This document shows, one piece after another, positions 32,855 to 40,633 of a stretch of 44,644 bases of DNA. The notes below the pieces were generated by a model. The model ran no database searches. It worked only from the letters and a program-made list of their open reading frames with translations, and was not told the origin of the DNA. This DNA is from an uncultured Clostridia bacterium (GTDB lineage: Bacteria > Bacillota > Clostridia > TANB77 > CAG-508), in NCBI GenBank assembly GCA_944390295.1, contig CALXPV010000003.1, forward strand, positions 1 through 44,644, given 5' to 3'. The translations under genes and the position numbers were made by a program. Numbering within the stretch: position 1 is the stretch's first letter; the number at the start of each line of letters is the position of its first letter.

Positions 32855-34747
32855 ATGAGTGAAATTAAAATAAACAGAGATGAAAATTATATATACATAC
32901 AAAAAGAAAGAACAAGAAAAACAGAAAATGATACTGAAAAGTTAGATTTAAATTTTGTAAGAGCAGAAAAAAAATTAAAATTAAATATAAAAGCAACAAA
33001 TAAAGATTACTATAATAAAATAATATTTTTAGATAAAATTTCAGAAGAGGAATATATATGTGTATATTCTGAAGAAAATATTTTATATGTAACAATAGAT
33101 ACTATAGAAGAAATATATAAAGAATTAGTAAAAGTTTTATATAAAGTAATAAAAGTATCATTAACCAGAAAATATGTTAAAGTTTTATTTTTTGCATATA
33201 TTGTAAATCCATATAAATTAAAAATAGATAAAATTACTTTTAATATAGATTCTAAAAATGAAAAAGAATTAAAACTAATACAACGAAAAAGAAAATTAAG
33301 TAAAGTACAATTACTTAAATCAGGACAACTTTATAATGTAAAAATAAAATTAGCGGATTTACTAAATAGTGATGAAGCAATTAATAATTATTTTTCAACG
33401 AACTTAAAAATAAATGATGTTATTGTTCCATATAAAATGGCTATGAAGGCAAAAAAACACAAAAAAAGTGTATATTATAATTTACCTATTAAAAGTAAAT
33501 ATACTAAAAACTCAGCAGTACATATAAGAAGGACAATTTTTGGTAATTTAATTTTAGTTAAAAGACCTATGGAATATCCAGAGCAAACATTAAAGTTTAG
33601 AATTTTAGAATCTAAATTAGTATCTTTCTTTATGTATCATATAGGTAAGATTCTAGCAAAACATCAAAGAAAAAATGTAAATATTTTTTATGAAAAATTT
33701 GCCTCAAAAGTTGAAGAAGGAGTATTCGAACTATTTAAAAAGTGTAAAGCAGAAAGCAAAAAGTCTAAAAATTATTTTGTTATAGATAAAAACTCAGAAG
33801 ATTATGCAAAAATAAAAAATGAAAAAAACGTAGTTAAAAAATATAGTTTTAAATATTATTGGCTAATATATAAAGCAAACTATTTTATAGCATCAGAAGC
33901 ACCAAGTCATTTAAATATTTTAAGATCAAATAATAAATATTTTAGAAAAGCTACATATGATAAAAAATTGATATTTTTACAACATGGTATAATTTATATG
34001 AAAAATTTAGGATTAAATTCTTCATTTAAAAAAGGAAAAGAAGGAGAATCTATTCTTTTTCTTGCAAGTAGCGAAAAAGAAAGAGATGTTATTGTTGACA
34101 TGTTAGATTATTCTGAGGAAGAAATAATGAAAACAGGACTTTTAATGTATGATGCAATAAAATATAAGCATATAAATGAAGAATCTAAAGATATAGTAAC
34201 AGTAATGTTAACGTGGAAACCATATGAAGAAAGTTTATTTGATTTTAAAGAATCATCATATTATAAATATACTATAGATTTATATAATATGCTAAAAGAA
34301 AAAATTGATACAAAAAATATAAGAATAATACCGCATCCAAAAGCAAAAGCGATGTTAATGCAAACAGATTTGAAAGACTTATTATGGGATGGTAAAATTT
34401 CAGAAGTTTTAGAAGAAACAAAATTACTTATAACAGATTATTCTTCTATTTGTTATAATGCGTTTTATCAAGGAGCTGGTGTAATTTTTTATCAACCAGA
34501 TTTAGAAAAATATGAAGAAGAAAATGGAAAGCTAATACCAAATGATGATGAATATATTGGTTATAGAGTACTTAACAATAATGATTTAGAAAAGGTATTA
34601 GATAAGATTATAGAAAATAAAAAAATAAAATTAAGTGAAGCAAGAACAAAAGAACAAGAAAAAATATATGAAACAATAAACGAATTTCATGATGGAAAAA
34701 ATACAGAAAGAGTATTAAAGAAACTAAAAGAAGAAAAAATTATATAG
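32855..34747 (+). CDS. Long glycerophosphotransferase-family protein (fourth)
   Basis: 630 residues. The first 280 residues have no recognised family and are rich in short beta strands and lysine, similar in style to the middle region of the preceding fusion. The C-terminal half is a Glyphos_transf domain: H377 in FLQHGIIYMKNLG, H494 in IIPHPKAKA and TDYSSICYNAFYQ from 527. The acceptor-side motif differs from the WHGTP of the second enzyme, so its acceptor may differ. AAAAGGA precedes the ATG. It lies between the GT2 fusion and the second GT-C protein, mirroring the order of the first half of the operon. Confidence 0.8.
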   Translation: MSEIKINRDENYIYIQKERTRKTENDTEKLDLNFVRAEKKLKLNIKATNKDYYNKIIFLDKISEEEYICVYSEENILYVTIDTIEEIYKELVKVLYKVIKVSLTRKYVKVLFFAYIVNPYKLKIDKITFNIDSKNEKELKLIQRKRKLSKVQLLKSGQLYNVKIKLADLLNSDEAINNYFSTNLKINDVIVPYKMAMKAKKHKKSVYYNLPIKSKYTKNSAVHIRRTIFGNLILVKRPMEYPEQTLKFRILESKLVSFFMYHIGKILAKHQRKNVNIFYEKFASKVEEGVFELFKKCKAESKKSKNYFVIDKNSEDYAKIKNEKNVVKKYSFKYYWLIYKANYFIASEAPSHLNILRSNNKYFRKATYDKKLIFLQHGIIYMKNLGLNSSFKKGKEGESILFLASSEKERDVIVDMLDYSEEEIMKTGLLMYDAIKYKHINEESKDIVTVMLTWKPYEESLFDFKESSYYKYTIDLYNMLKEKIDTKNIRIIPHPKAKAMLMQTDLKDLLWDGKISEVLEETKLLITDYSSICYNAFYQGAGVIFYQPDLEKYEEENGKLIPNDDEYIGYRVLNNNDLEKVLDKIIENKKIKLSEARTKEQEKIYETINEFHDGKNTERVLKKLKEEKII

Positions 34748-34757
34748 GAATTAAAAT

Positions 34758-36293
34758 ATGAAAACATTTAAAAATATAATAAAACAATTAATAAACATAT
34801 TATTTTTAATAATTATTATATACATTTTGGGAAATATATTATTACAAAAAGAAAGTTTAATGTTTAAATTTGATAACTTTAAATTATTATTTGTAACTAC
34901 TATATATACTGTATGTGTAGTTATATTATACAAACTTTTATCAAAACTAAAACAAAATAGATTAATAGTAGGAATAATATTGGGAATAATTTTAGTTATT
35001 CAATGTATCGTATCTTATCTATTTTGCGTAAAGCCTAGTTGGGACTTTGGAAAAGTTTTTAACGAAGCAACTAAATTTAATGTAATAATAGAAAATACGA
35101 AGTATTTTACTCAATGTGCTAATAATATTCCAATAATGCTAATATTTAAATCAATATTTTATATCTTTAGTTTTATTGGAACAAATAATTATTTGATTTT
35201 AGGAATTATTTTAAATATAATAATAATCGACAGTAGTATTTGGGTAGCATACTTATTGGTAAAAAGAATATTGGGAAGGAATAAAGCTCTTTTTGCATTA
35301 GTTTTATTTGCATTAAACCCAGCAATATATTTGTATGGACCAATATTTTATACAGATACACTAACAATGATTTTTCCAATTTTGATTTTATATTTGTACG
35401 TTTTATTAAAAGATGAAAATATTTCTAAAAAAAGGAAAACAGTTATTGCAATTTTGTTTGGGATTATAATGGCTGTTGGAATAATATTAAAATTTACAAT
35501 AGTAATTCCATTTATAGCAATAATTATTTATGAAGTCTTTTTTGATATATCAAAAAAGAATATAAAATTAAAATGCATTCAACTTGCTAAAATAATAATT
35601 GCGATGATAATAGTAGTATTATTACAAAAAATACTTTTAGTAAAGATAGTACCAAATTATACCGAAATGAAAGATAAGTCTTTACCTTTTCTTCATTTTA
35701 TAATGATGAGTATAGAAGGTGATGGTAGATTTAATCAAGATGATGTTGATTTTACTATGAGTTTAGATTTAGAAAATAGAAATGAAAAACTAATAGAAGA
35801 AATAAAAAACAGGATGCAAAAACATAATGAAAATAATGATTGGTATAATTTTATAACAAATAAGATGCTAACTACCTGGGGAGATGGGACATATTATATT
35901 CCTTGGCAATTAGAAAGAGAACCTGTACATAATGGCATACATCAGGAATTTATTTTTAGAGATGGAAAATATAAAAGTATTTATGCATACTACACACAAG
36001 CGCAACATATAACGATGTTTATTTTAATGATATTCTTAATATTCTATAAATTAGAAAGAAAAGATTTTAATTATAATATTTTAAAACTTACATTTATAGG
36101 ATTATTTTTAGTATTTATCATATATGAAGCAAAATCAAGATATATTGTAAATTTCATGCCGATTTTTGTAATTATGCAAGTAATTGATCTAGGAAATTTA
36201 AGTGCACTATTAAATAAAAAGCAGAAAGTAGAAGTAGATACACCACTGTTAGAGCATAAAAATAAACAGAAAAGAGAGCATAGCTTTTCATAA
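34758..36293 (+). CDS. GT-C-like multi-membrane protein (second of two)
   Basis: 511 residues with about ten to eleven membrane segments. It is a paralogue of the 27933-30125 product: CVKPSWDFGKVFNEATKF matches the first protein's PTYDLSDVIREANAM, FTQCANNIPIMLIF matches FKSCTNQIPLAIMVY, and FYTDTLTMIF matches FYTDTMCMPF. It lacks the large C-terminal outer domain, so it is the short form. The likely role is a GT39-like transferase that uses a polyprenyl-linked sugar outside the membrane; this is inferred from the fold. It begins ten bases after the previous stop, and the exporter permease follows after 41 bases. Confidence 0.7.
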   Translation: MKTFKNIIKQLINILFLIIIIYILGNILLQKESLMFKFDNFKLLFVTTIYTVCVVILYKLLSKLKQNRLIVGIILGIILVIQCIVSYLFCVKPSWDFGKVFNEATKFNVIIENTKYFTQCANNIPIMLIFKSIFYIFSFIGTNNYLILGIILNIIIIDSSIWVAYLLVKRILGRNKALFALVLFALNPAIYLYGPIFYTDTLTMIFPILILYLYVLLKDENISKKRKTVIAILFGIIMAVGIILKFTIVIPFIAIIIYEVFFDISKKNIKLKCIQLAKIIIAMIIVVLLQKILLVKIVPNYTEMKDKSLPFLHFIMMSIEGDGRFNQDDVDFTMSLDLENRNEKLIEEIKNRMQKHNENNDWYNFITNKMLTTWGDGTYYIPWQLEREPVHNGIHQEFIFRDGKYKSIYAYYTQAQHITMFILMIFLIFYKLERKDFNYNILKLTFIGLFLVFIIYEAKSRYIVNFMPIFVIMQVIDLGNLSALLNKKQKVEVDTPLLEHKNKQKREHSFS

Positions 36294-36334
36294 AAGTTAT
36301 AATTATAAGAAATTAACGAAATGGAGTAGGAAAA

Positions 36335-37141
36335 TTGAGTCAAATAGTAACAATATTAAAAGAACATTGGGAATATAGAAAACAAATATTTAAATTGGCC
36401 AAGGCTGATTTAATAAAAACATATAGAGGAGCAGCTTTAGGCTGGTCATGGGCTATAATAAAACCAACAATTACAATTTTTGTATATTGGTTTGCATTTA
36501 CTATAGGTTTAAGATCTGGTAAACCTGTAAACGAATATCCATTCTTCTTATGGTTAATAGCAGGTTTAATACCATGGTTTTATATGTCTGATATGATAGT
36601 AGCTGGAGCAAATTGTATAAGGAAATATAATTACTTGGTAACGAAAATGAAATATCCAGTAAGTACAATACCTACATTTGTAAATATATCAAAATTAGCA
36701 ATTACTTTAATTTTAATAGTTATTATGATTATTATATTTGCTTGTTTGGGTTATGCACCAGATATTTATTTATTACAGTTACCAATATACATTATATTAG
36801 CATTTTTACTATTTAATTTATGGGGATTTTTTGCATCATTTTTAGGAGCAATAAGTAAAGACTTTATAAATTTAGTAAAATCTTTTATAACTGCACTATT
36901 CTGGCTTTCAGGAGTGTTATGGAATCCAAATACAGTAACCATAGGATGGGTAAGAAAATTTTTAAATTTAAATCCAATTACATTTATTGCAAATGGATTT
37001 AGAAATTGTTTTATAGATAAAGTTTGGATTTGGGAACAGCCAAAAAGATTATTATATTTTGTAATAATTTTAGTAATATTATTAATAGCAGGACTTTGGG
37101 CATATAAAAAATTAAGAAAAGATATCCCAGATGTATTATAA
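36335..37141 (+). CDS. tagG: Teichoic acid/polysaccharide ABC exporter, permease
   Basis: 268 residues with six hydrophobic segments, an ABC-2 type permease. The N-terminal amphipathic region KLAKADLIKTYRGAALGWSW is typical of TagG/Wzm/RfbA permeases, and NLNPITFIANGFRNCF near 220 matches their conserved last loop. It forms the membrane half of the exporter that flips the finished lipid-linked polymer outward. The start is TTG at 36335, eight bases after GGAG; no ATG fits better. The ATPase follows after ten bases and completes the transporter. Confidence 0.92.
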   Translation: MSQIVTILKEHWEYRKQIFKLAKADLIKTYRGAALGWSWAIIKPTITIFVYWFAFTIGLRSGKPVNEYPFFLWLIAGLIPWFYMSDMIVAGANCIRKYNYLVTKMKYPVSTIPTFVNISKLAITLILIVIMIIIFACLGYAPDIYLLQLPIYIILAFLLFNLWGFFASFLGAISKDFINLVKSFITALFWLSGVLWNPNTVTIGWVRKFLNLNPITFIANGFRNCFIDKVWIWEQPKRLLYFVIILVILLIAGLWAYKKLRKDIPDVL

Positions 37142-37151
37142 GGAGTAGATA

Positions 37152-37895
37152 ATGGATAAAGATGTTGTAATAAAATTTAATCATGTTACAAAAAGATATA
37201 AATTGTATAAAAATGATAAGCAAAGATTATTAGGTATATTTTTAAAAAAAGTAAAATATAAAGAAAAAAATGCAGTAGATGATGTGACTTTTGACATAAA
37301 AAGAGGAGAATCGGTTGCAATATTTGGTAAAAATGGTGCAGGAAAATCTACTATTTTAAAAATGATAACAGGAGTAGCTTTTCAAACTACTGGAGATATA
37401 GAAGTAAATGGAAGAGTTAGTGCACTATTAGAGCTAACCGCTGGATTTGACCCAGAGTTTACAGGAAGAGAAAATATATACCTAAAAGGTCAAATATTAG
37501 GACTAAATGATAGTGAAATTAAAAAAATAGAAAATAAAATAGTTAATTTTGCAGAACTTGAAGAATATATAGATCAGCCTGTAAGAACATATTCTAGTGG
37601 TATGAAGGCAAGATTAGGTTTTTCTATTAATGTTAATATAGAACCAGAAATCTTAATTGTAGACGAAGCATTAAGCGTAGGAGACGAACAATTTAAGAAC
37701 AAATGTATAACAAAGATAAATAAGTTGATAAAAAAAGAAAATGTAACTTTATTATTTGTTACACACTCTACTGCTACAGCTACAGAATTTTGTAAACGTG
37801 GATTGATAATGAAAAAAGGAAAGTTAATATTTGATGGAGATATAAAAGACGCAGAAGCAAAATATAAAGATATGATAAAAAATAAAAAATTATAG
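37152..37895 (+). CDS. tagH: Teichoic acid/polysaccharide ABC exporter, ATPase
   Basis: 247 residues. Walker A is GKNGAGKST at 59-67, the signature is YSSGM at 147-151, and Walker B is ILIVDEAL at 167-174; AVDDVTFDIKRGE is the usual start of the family. It drives export of the lipid-linked polymer with TagG. The protein is the ATPase core only and lacks the long C-terminal extension of Bacillus TagH or the carbohydrate-binding extension of some Wzt proteins, so substrate choice should not depend on a non-reducing-end cap. It ends the operon; a terminator and then the structured repeat follow. Confidence 0.93.
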   Translation: MDKDVVIKFNHVTKRYKLYKNDKQRLLGIFLKKVKYKEKNAVDDVTFDIKRGESVAIFGKNGAGKSTILKMITGVAFQTTGDIEVNGRVSALLELTAGFDPEFTGRENIYLKGQILGLNDSEIKKIENKIVNFAELEEYIDQPVRTYSSGMKARLGFSINVNIEPEILIVDEALSVGDEQFKNKCITKINKLIKKENVTLLFVTHSTATATEFCKRGLIMKKGKLIFDGDIKDAEAKYKDMIKNKKL

Positions 37896-37919
37896 TTTGG
37901 GGAAATATAAATAACTATT

Positions 37920-37962
37920 AAAAGCGTATTTAAAAGATTTAATCTTTAGATACGCTTTTTTG
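37920..37962 (+). terminator. Terminator of the wall-polymer operon
   Basis: An 18-bp stem with one bulge (core AAAGCGTAT with ATACGCTTT), loop about two bases, followed by six T. Its T tract is also the first arm of the next hairpin, which begins at 37957. Confidence 0.8.
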
Positions 37963-38130
37963 TGGTATAGGAAAAATTACTTTTTCCTATACCACAAAAA
38001 TAACATTGCACAGAAAAATTGCATAGCAATTTTTCGCGTCTACAAATCTTTACGCTTCTTCGAGAACTTAAATATAAATAGTTAAATAAAAAAGTAGAGA
38101 AAAGTTCTCGCGAAGCGAGATTTGTTCTAT
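37957..38130 (+). repeat. Structured repeat, copy A (three-stem element)
   Basis: The 345 bases between tagH and the next gene hold this element. Stem 1 is a perfect 20-bp hairpin (37957-37976 with 37981-38000, loop TTAC), core TATAGGAAA / TTTCCTATA. Linker TAACATTGCACA (38001-38012). Stem 2 is GAAAAATTGC / GCAATTTTTC (38013-38022, 38026-38035). Stem 3 is long-range: ACAAATC (38042-38048) with GATTTGT (38119-38125), inside it GCTTC with GAAGC (38054-38058, 38112-38116), and CGAGAACTT with AAGTTCTCG (38061-38069, 38102-38110). It ends TTTGTTCTAT. A similar element with different stem sequences lies at 44405-44554. Confidence 0.75.
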
Positions 38131-38168
38131 TAGAAAAACTTATATTTATTTTTCTAATCATATAAGAA

Positions 38169-38197
38169 TTTACATAAATAGAAAAATATGTTATAAT
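38169..38197 (+). promoter_or_regulatory. Promoter of the 38241 gene
   Basis: TTTACA at 38169-38174, 17-base spacer, consensus TATAAT at 38192-38197. It is 43 bases before the ATG and just downstream of repeat copy A and a 9-bp AT-rich hairpin (38130-38157). Confidence 0.7.
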
Positions 38198-38240
38198 ATA
38201 TAATGTAACAAAATGGAAATACATAAGGAGGAACACAAAG

Positions 38241-38492
38241 ATGATGACGGACAGCAAGGATTTAGTTTCGGAAATAAACGAGATGATTGATTCGTTTATG
38301 AAGAAACCTCCAAAGACTCTTTCTCACAGAGGGAGAGTCTATTGTGAAACCGATCTTCTAGAAATCAAGACAGCGGTCAATGATTTGTTAGAAGATAAGG
38401 ACGCACCTGGAACTCAGGATATGCTTAAAGCATATTGCGACCAGGTTAAACAAATTACAGGGAAGGGGCAGGACAAGGGACAGCCTGCCTAG
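38241..38492 (+). CDS. Unknown small protein, 83 aa, atypical composition
   Basis: Starts at ATG 38241 (a second ATG at 38244) behind AAGGAGG at 38225-38231, under a strong promoter, so it is very likely expressed. The product is soluble, acidic in the middle and helical, with LSHRGRVYCETDLLEIKTAV and APGTQDMLKAYCDQVKQI as its most distinctive stretches. No family is recognised. Codon use differs from the surroundings: AAG, GAC, CAG, ACG and a TAG stop are frequent, where neighbours use AAA, GAT, CAA and TAA. That points to recent acquisition. Its stop is followed closely by the next ORF (24 bases), so the three genes to 39925 may form one transcript. Confidence 0.65.
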   Translation: MMTDSKDLVSEINEMIDSFMKKPPKTLSHRGRVYCETDLLEIKTAVNDLLEDKDAPGTQDMLKAYCDQVKQITGKGQDKGQPA

Positions 38493-38516
38493 TCCCTATA
38501 TAAAAGGTGATTAAAA

Positions 38517-39554
38517 ATGAGAATAGATTATAAAAAATTAAATAAAGAAGTGCGTATGGAAAAAACTAATGGTATTGTTAAGTTTTTTATGAAAAATGGA
38601 AAAAAATTTGAATTAGATAATTATGAAAGTTTAGATAATGAAGAAAGATTAGATCTTTTGGCAGAAACTGGTGAAACAATAGATCCAGGTTATAGAGTAA
38701 AGTTTAAAAAATTAGAAGATAGAAAGCCAGAAGATAATAGAATAGAATTAGAAAGTGATTTTACCTTACAGGAAGTAATGGAATCTGCAAAAGGTATACC
38801 TATAACTGAAAAGGCATTAGAAATATTTTATTCTAATCGTATAGCCCATACATGTAGAGATGCTCAAAAAAAGATGTTATCTGATTTACTTGATAATCTT
38901 AAAGATACATATAAAGACTTTAATAGTTTGGAATATGAATTTACGCCAAAAGAATTAAATCAAACAACTCAAACATTACATAGATATTTTATAGCAGAAA
39001 AAACTAAAAATATTAATGCAAAGAAAATTGCAAAAGCACAACTAGGAAGGAAGTTAATAGGAGATGAAGAGATAGAAGAATTAAGAAAAAGAGGTTTTGA
39101 TGTATTATCAAAAGGATATATTGATTGTATGTCTATAAAAGATGCAGCAATAGCTGAAAGTATAGAATTACTTAAAGATGATGAGACACAATCATTTGGA
39201 TTAAGTAGACAGAAAAACAAAAAAACAGGTAAGATAGAAGATTTTTTTGTAATAGATGTGCAAGGATATGGGCAAATGTCAGTACATATATATGATCCAG
39301 AATTAATTTCGTCATTATCAGAACATGAATATACATATCCTATTTATCAAGTGGATAATATTTTATTATTTGAAAGAACTTCTAAATACCAAGAAAGTTT
39401 TTATAGATTAGGAAATGATGAAGAAGTAGTAAAAAAATTAAAAGAAATAGGACCAAATGCAGACACACATGAAGTAGCTGTAAAAGGAATGTTAACAAAA
39501 CAACAAATGGATATAATATATGGTAAAACAAATGATGAGGAGGATGGAAGATAA
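38517..39554 (+). CDS. Unknown 345-aa soluble protein
   Basis: No family is recognised. The protein is soluble and highly charged. The N-terminal 60 residues have a short beta-like segment (GIVKFFMKNGKKFELDNYES); the middle 90-200 is helical with paired Leu repeats; the last third has beta-rich stretches (FFVIDVQGYGQMSVHIYDPEL, then YTYPIYQVDNILLFER). AAAGGTG precedes the ATG. Codon use is AT-rich like the host, unlike the gene before it. Its TAA overlaps the next start by one base (TAATG), so it is translationally coupled to the 123-residue protein, and the two probably work together. Confidence 0.7.
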   Translation: MRIDYKKLNKEVRMEKTNGIVKFFMKNGKKFELDNYESLDNEERLDLLAETGETIDPGYRVKFKKLEDRKPEDNRIELESDFTLQEVMESAKGIPITEKALEIFYSNRIAHTCRDAQKKMLSDLLDNLKDTYKDFNSLEYEFTPKELNQTTQTLHRYFIAEKTKNINAKKIAKAQLGRKLIGDEEIEELRKRGFDVLSKGYIDCMSIKDAAIAESIELLKDDETQSFGLSRQKNKKTGKIEDFFVIDVQGYGQMSVHIYDPELISSLSEHEYTYPIYQVDNILLFERTSKYQESFYRLGNDEEVVKKLKEIGPNADTHEVAVKGMLTKQQMDIIYGKTNDEEDGR

Positions 39555-39925
39555 TGAATAAAGAAATTGTAGAAAACTTAATCAAGAATGATTATCTGAA
39601 AGAGAAAATATCAATAATAGATAAGCTAATAGAAAAAGAAGATTATAAAGAAGCATATTTTAAATTAGCAGTAATTCTAGAATACTTAAATATAAAATAT
39701 ATAAAACATAAATATAATCTAGATATGCCTAACTCATCAGTTATCAATATAATAAATACATATATTGATAAGGATAATAAATTATATAAAGAAATGGTAA
39801 CTATAAATGGAGAATATAACCAAGTGGATACAAATGATATCACTATGGATGACATAGAATATTTGGCGGGTATGGTAGATTCAATATATATGTATATGTT
39901 AGAAGATTTAGGAGAATTTATATAA
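39554..39925 (+). CDS. Unknown 123-aa helical protein, HEPN-like by eye
   Basis: Small, acidic and predicted to be almost all alpha-helical. AYFKLAVILEYLNIKYIKHKY is a long helix of the kind seen in HEPN and DUF4145-type domains, but the catalytic Rx4-6H motif of HEPN RNases is not visible, so a nuclease role is not supported. It starts at ATG 39554, overlapping the stop of the 345-residue gene by one base. A pair made of a larger protein and a small helical partner can suggest a toxin-antitoxin or regulatory pair, but nothing in the sequence proves it. Confidence 0.65.
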   Translation: MNKEIVENLIKNDYLKEKISIIDKLIEKEDYKEAYFKLAVILEYLNIKYIKHKYNLDMPNSSVINIINTYIDKDNKLYKEMVTINGEYNQVDTNDITMDDIEYLAGMVDSIYMYMLEDLGEFI

Positions 39926-39990
39926 ATATTTACAAATTATGTATACTGTTATATAATAGGAGCATAAATGAAAATTAAAGGGAGAAAAAT

Positions 39991-40500
39991 ATGGATAAAT
40001 TGAAAAAGTATATTCGATGGGCTGTATTACTAATTTTATTATTTTTATTTGTATCAATAGTATCAAAATTAATAATAATTTCAATGTATAAACCAAAAGA
40101 ATGTAAGATATTATTTGAAAATCCAAAAATAGAAATATTAGATTCAAAAGCAACAAATGCAAATGGATATATATATGGTTGTATTACAAATACAACCGGA
40201 AGTGTTATAGAAAACAAATTTATAAAATTGGATTGCTATTCTAAATACGATAATAATCTAAGTTCTGGATATGCACAAATCTTTAGATTAGAGCCAAACG
40301 AAAGCCAATATTTTATTATAGAATATAGGGCAGAAGGAACAGAAAGAGTAGAAATATCTATGTCAGATACTGCACCAGATTATTTATTAAATCCAATAGA
40401 TGTAACATTAACACAAACACAAAAACTTGCATTAGTAGCAGGAAGCTTAATAGTTTTATACTATTTACCATCAGGATATTTATTTGGAATATTCCCATAA
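39991..40500 (+). CDS. Membrane protein with FxLYD-like domain
   Basis: 169 residues. A membrane helix at about 10-30, an extracytoplasmic domain (about 40-125) and a second hydrophobic segment at 142-165. The middle reads ATNANGYIYGCITNTTGSVI, then KLDCYSKYDNNLSSG and LEPNESQYFIIEYRAE, which is the layout of FxLYD or similar small beta-sandwich domains (a G.I.N.TG...V pattern followed by D.....G). Function unknown. A GGGAG site precedes the ATG. The hairpin at 40523-40580 terminates it. Confidence 0.65.
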   Translation: MDKLKKYIRWAVLLILLFLFVSIVSKLIIISMYKPKECKILFENPKIEILDSKATNANGYIYGCITNTTGSVIENKFIKLDCYSKYDNNLSSGYAQIFRLEPNESQYFIIEYRAEGTERVEISMSDTAPDYLLNPIDVTLTQTQKLALVAGSLIVLYYLPSGYLFGIFP

Positions 40501-40522
40501 TGCATATAATTTTATATAGATA

Positions 40523-40580
40523 AAAATAGTAATAGAAATATTTTAAAATATATAAATATTTCTGTTGCTATTTTATTTTG
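40523..40580 (+). terminator. Terminator hairpin after the FxLYD-like gene
   Basis: A 21-bp stem with G-T pairs (arms AAAATAGTAATAGAAATA and TATTTCTGTTGCTATTTT) followed by T-rich sequence. The right arm contains TTGCTA, which is also the putative -35 of mreB. Confidence 0.65.
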
Positions 40581-40593
40581 TTTGTAATATAAT
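40565..40593 (+). promoter_or_regulatory. Putative mreB promoter
   Basis: TTGCTA at 40565-40570, 17-base spacer, TATAAT at 40588-40593, 40 bases before the ATG. The -35 lies inside the previous gene's terminator stem. Confidence 0.55.
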
Positions 40594-40633
40594 TGTAACA
40601 GACTTGTAATAATGAAAGAAAAGGAGAAAGTAA

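Noticed and set aside
37957-38000. Stem 1 of repeat copy A as a second terminator for tagH
   Set aside because: It has no T tract after the right arm, a complete terminator already lies just upstream, and the same hairpin recurs after recD2 as part of a larger element.
37896-38240. A CRISPR array or tRNA gene in the long intergenic region
   Set aside because: The repeats are inverted arms of hairpins, not regularly spaced direct repeats, and no cloverleaf can be drawn.
39554-39925. Active HEPN ribonuclease
   Set aside because: The fold looks helical but the Rx4-6H catalytic motif is not present.
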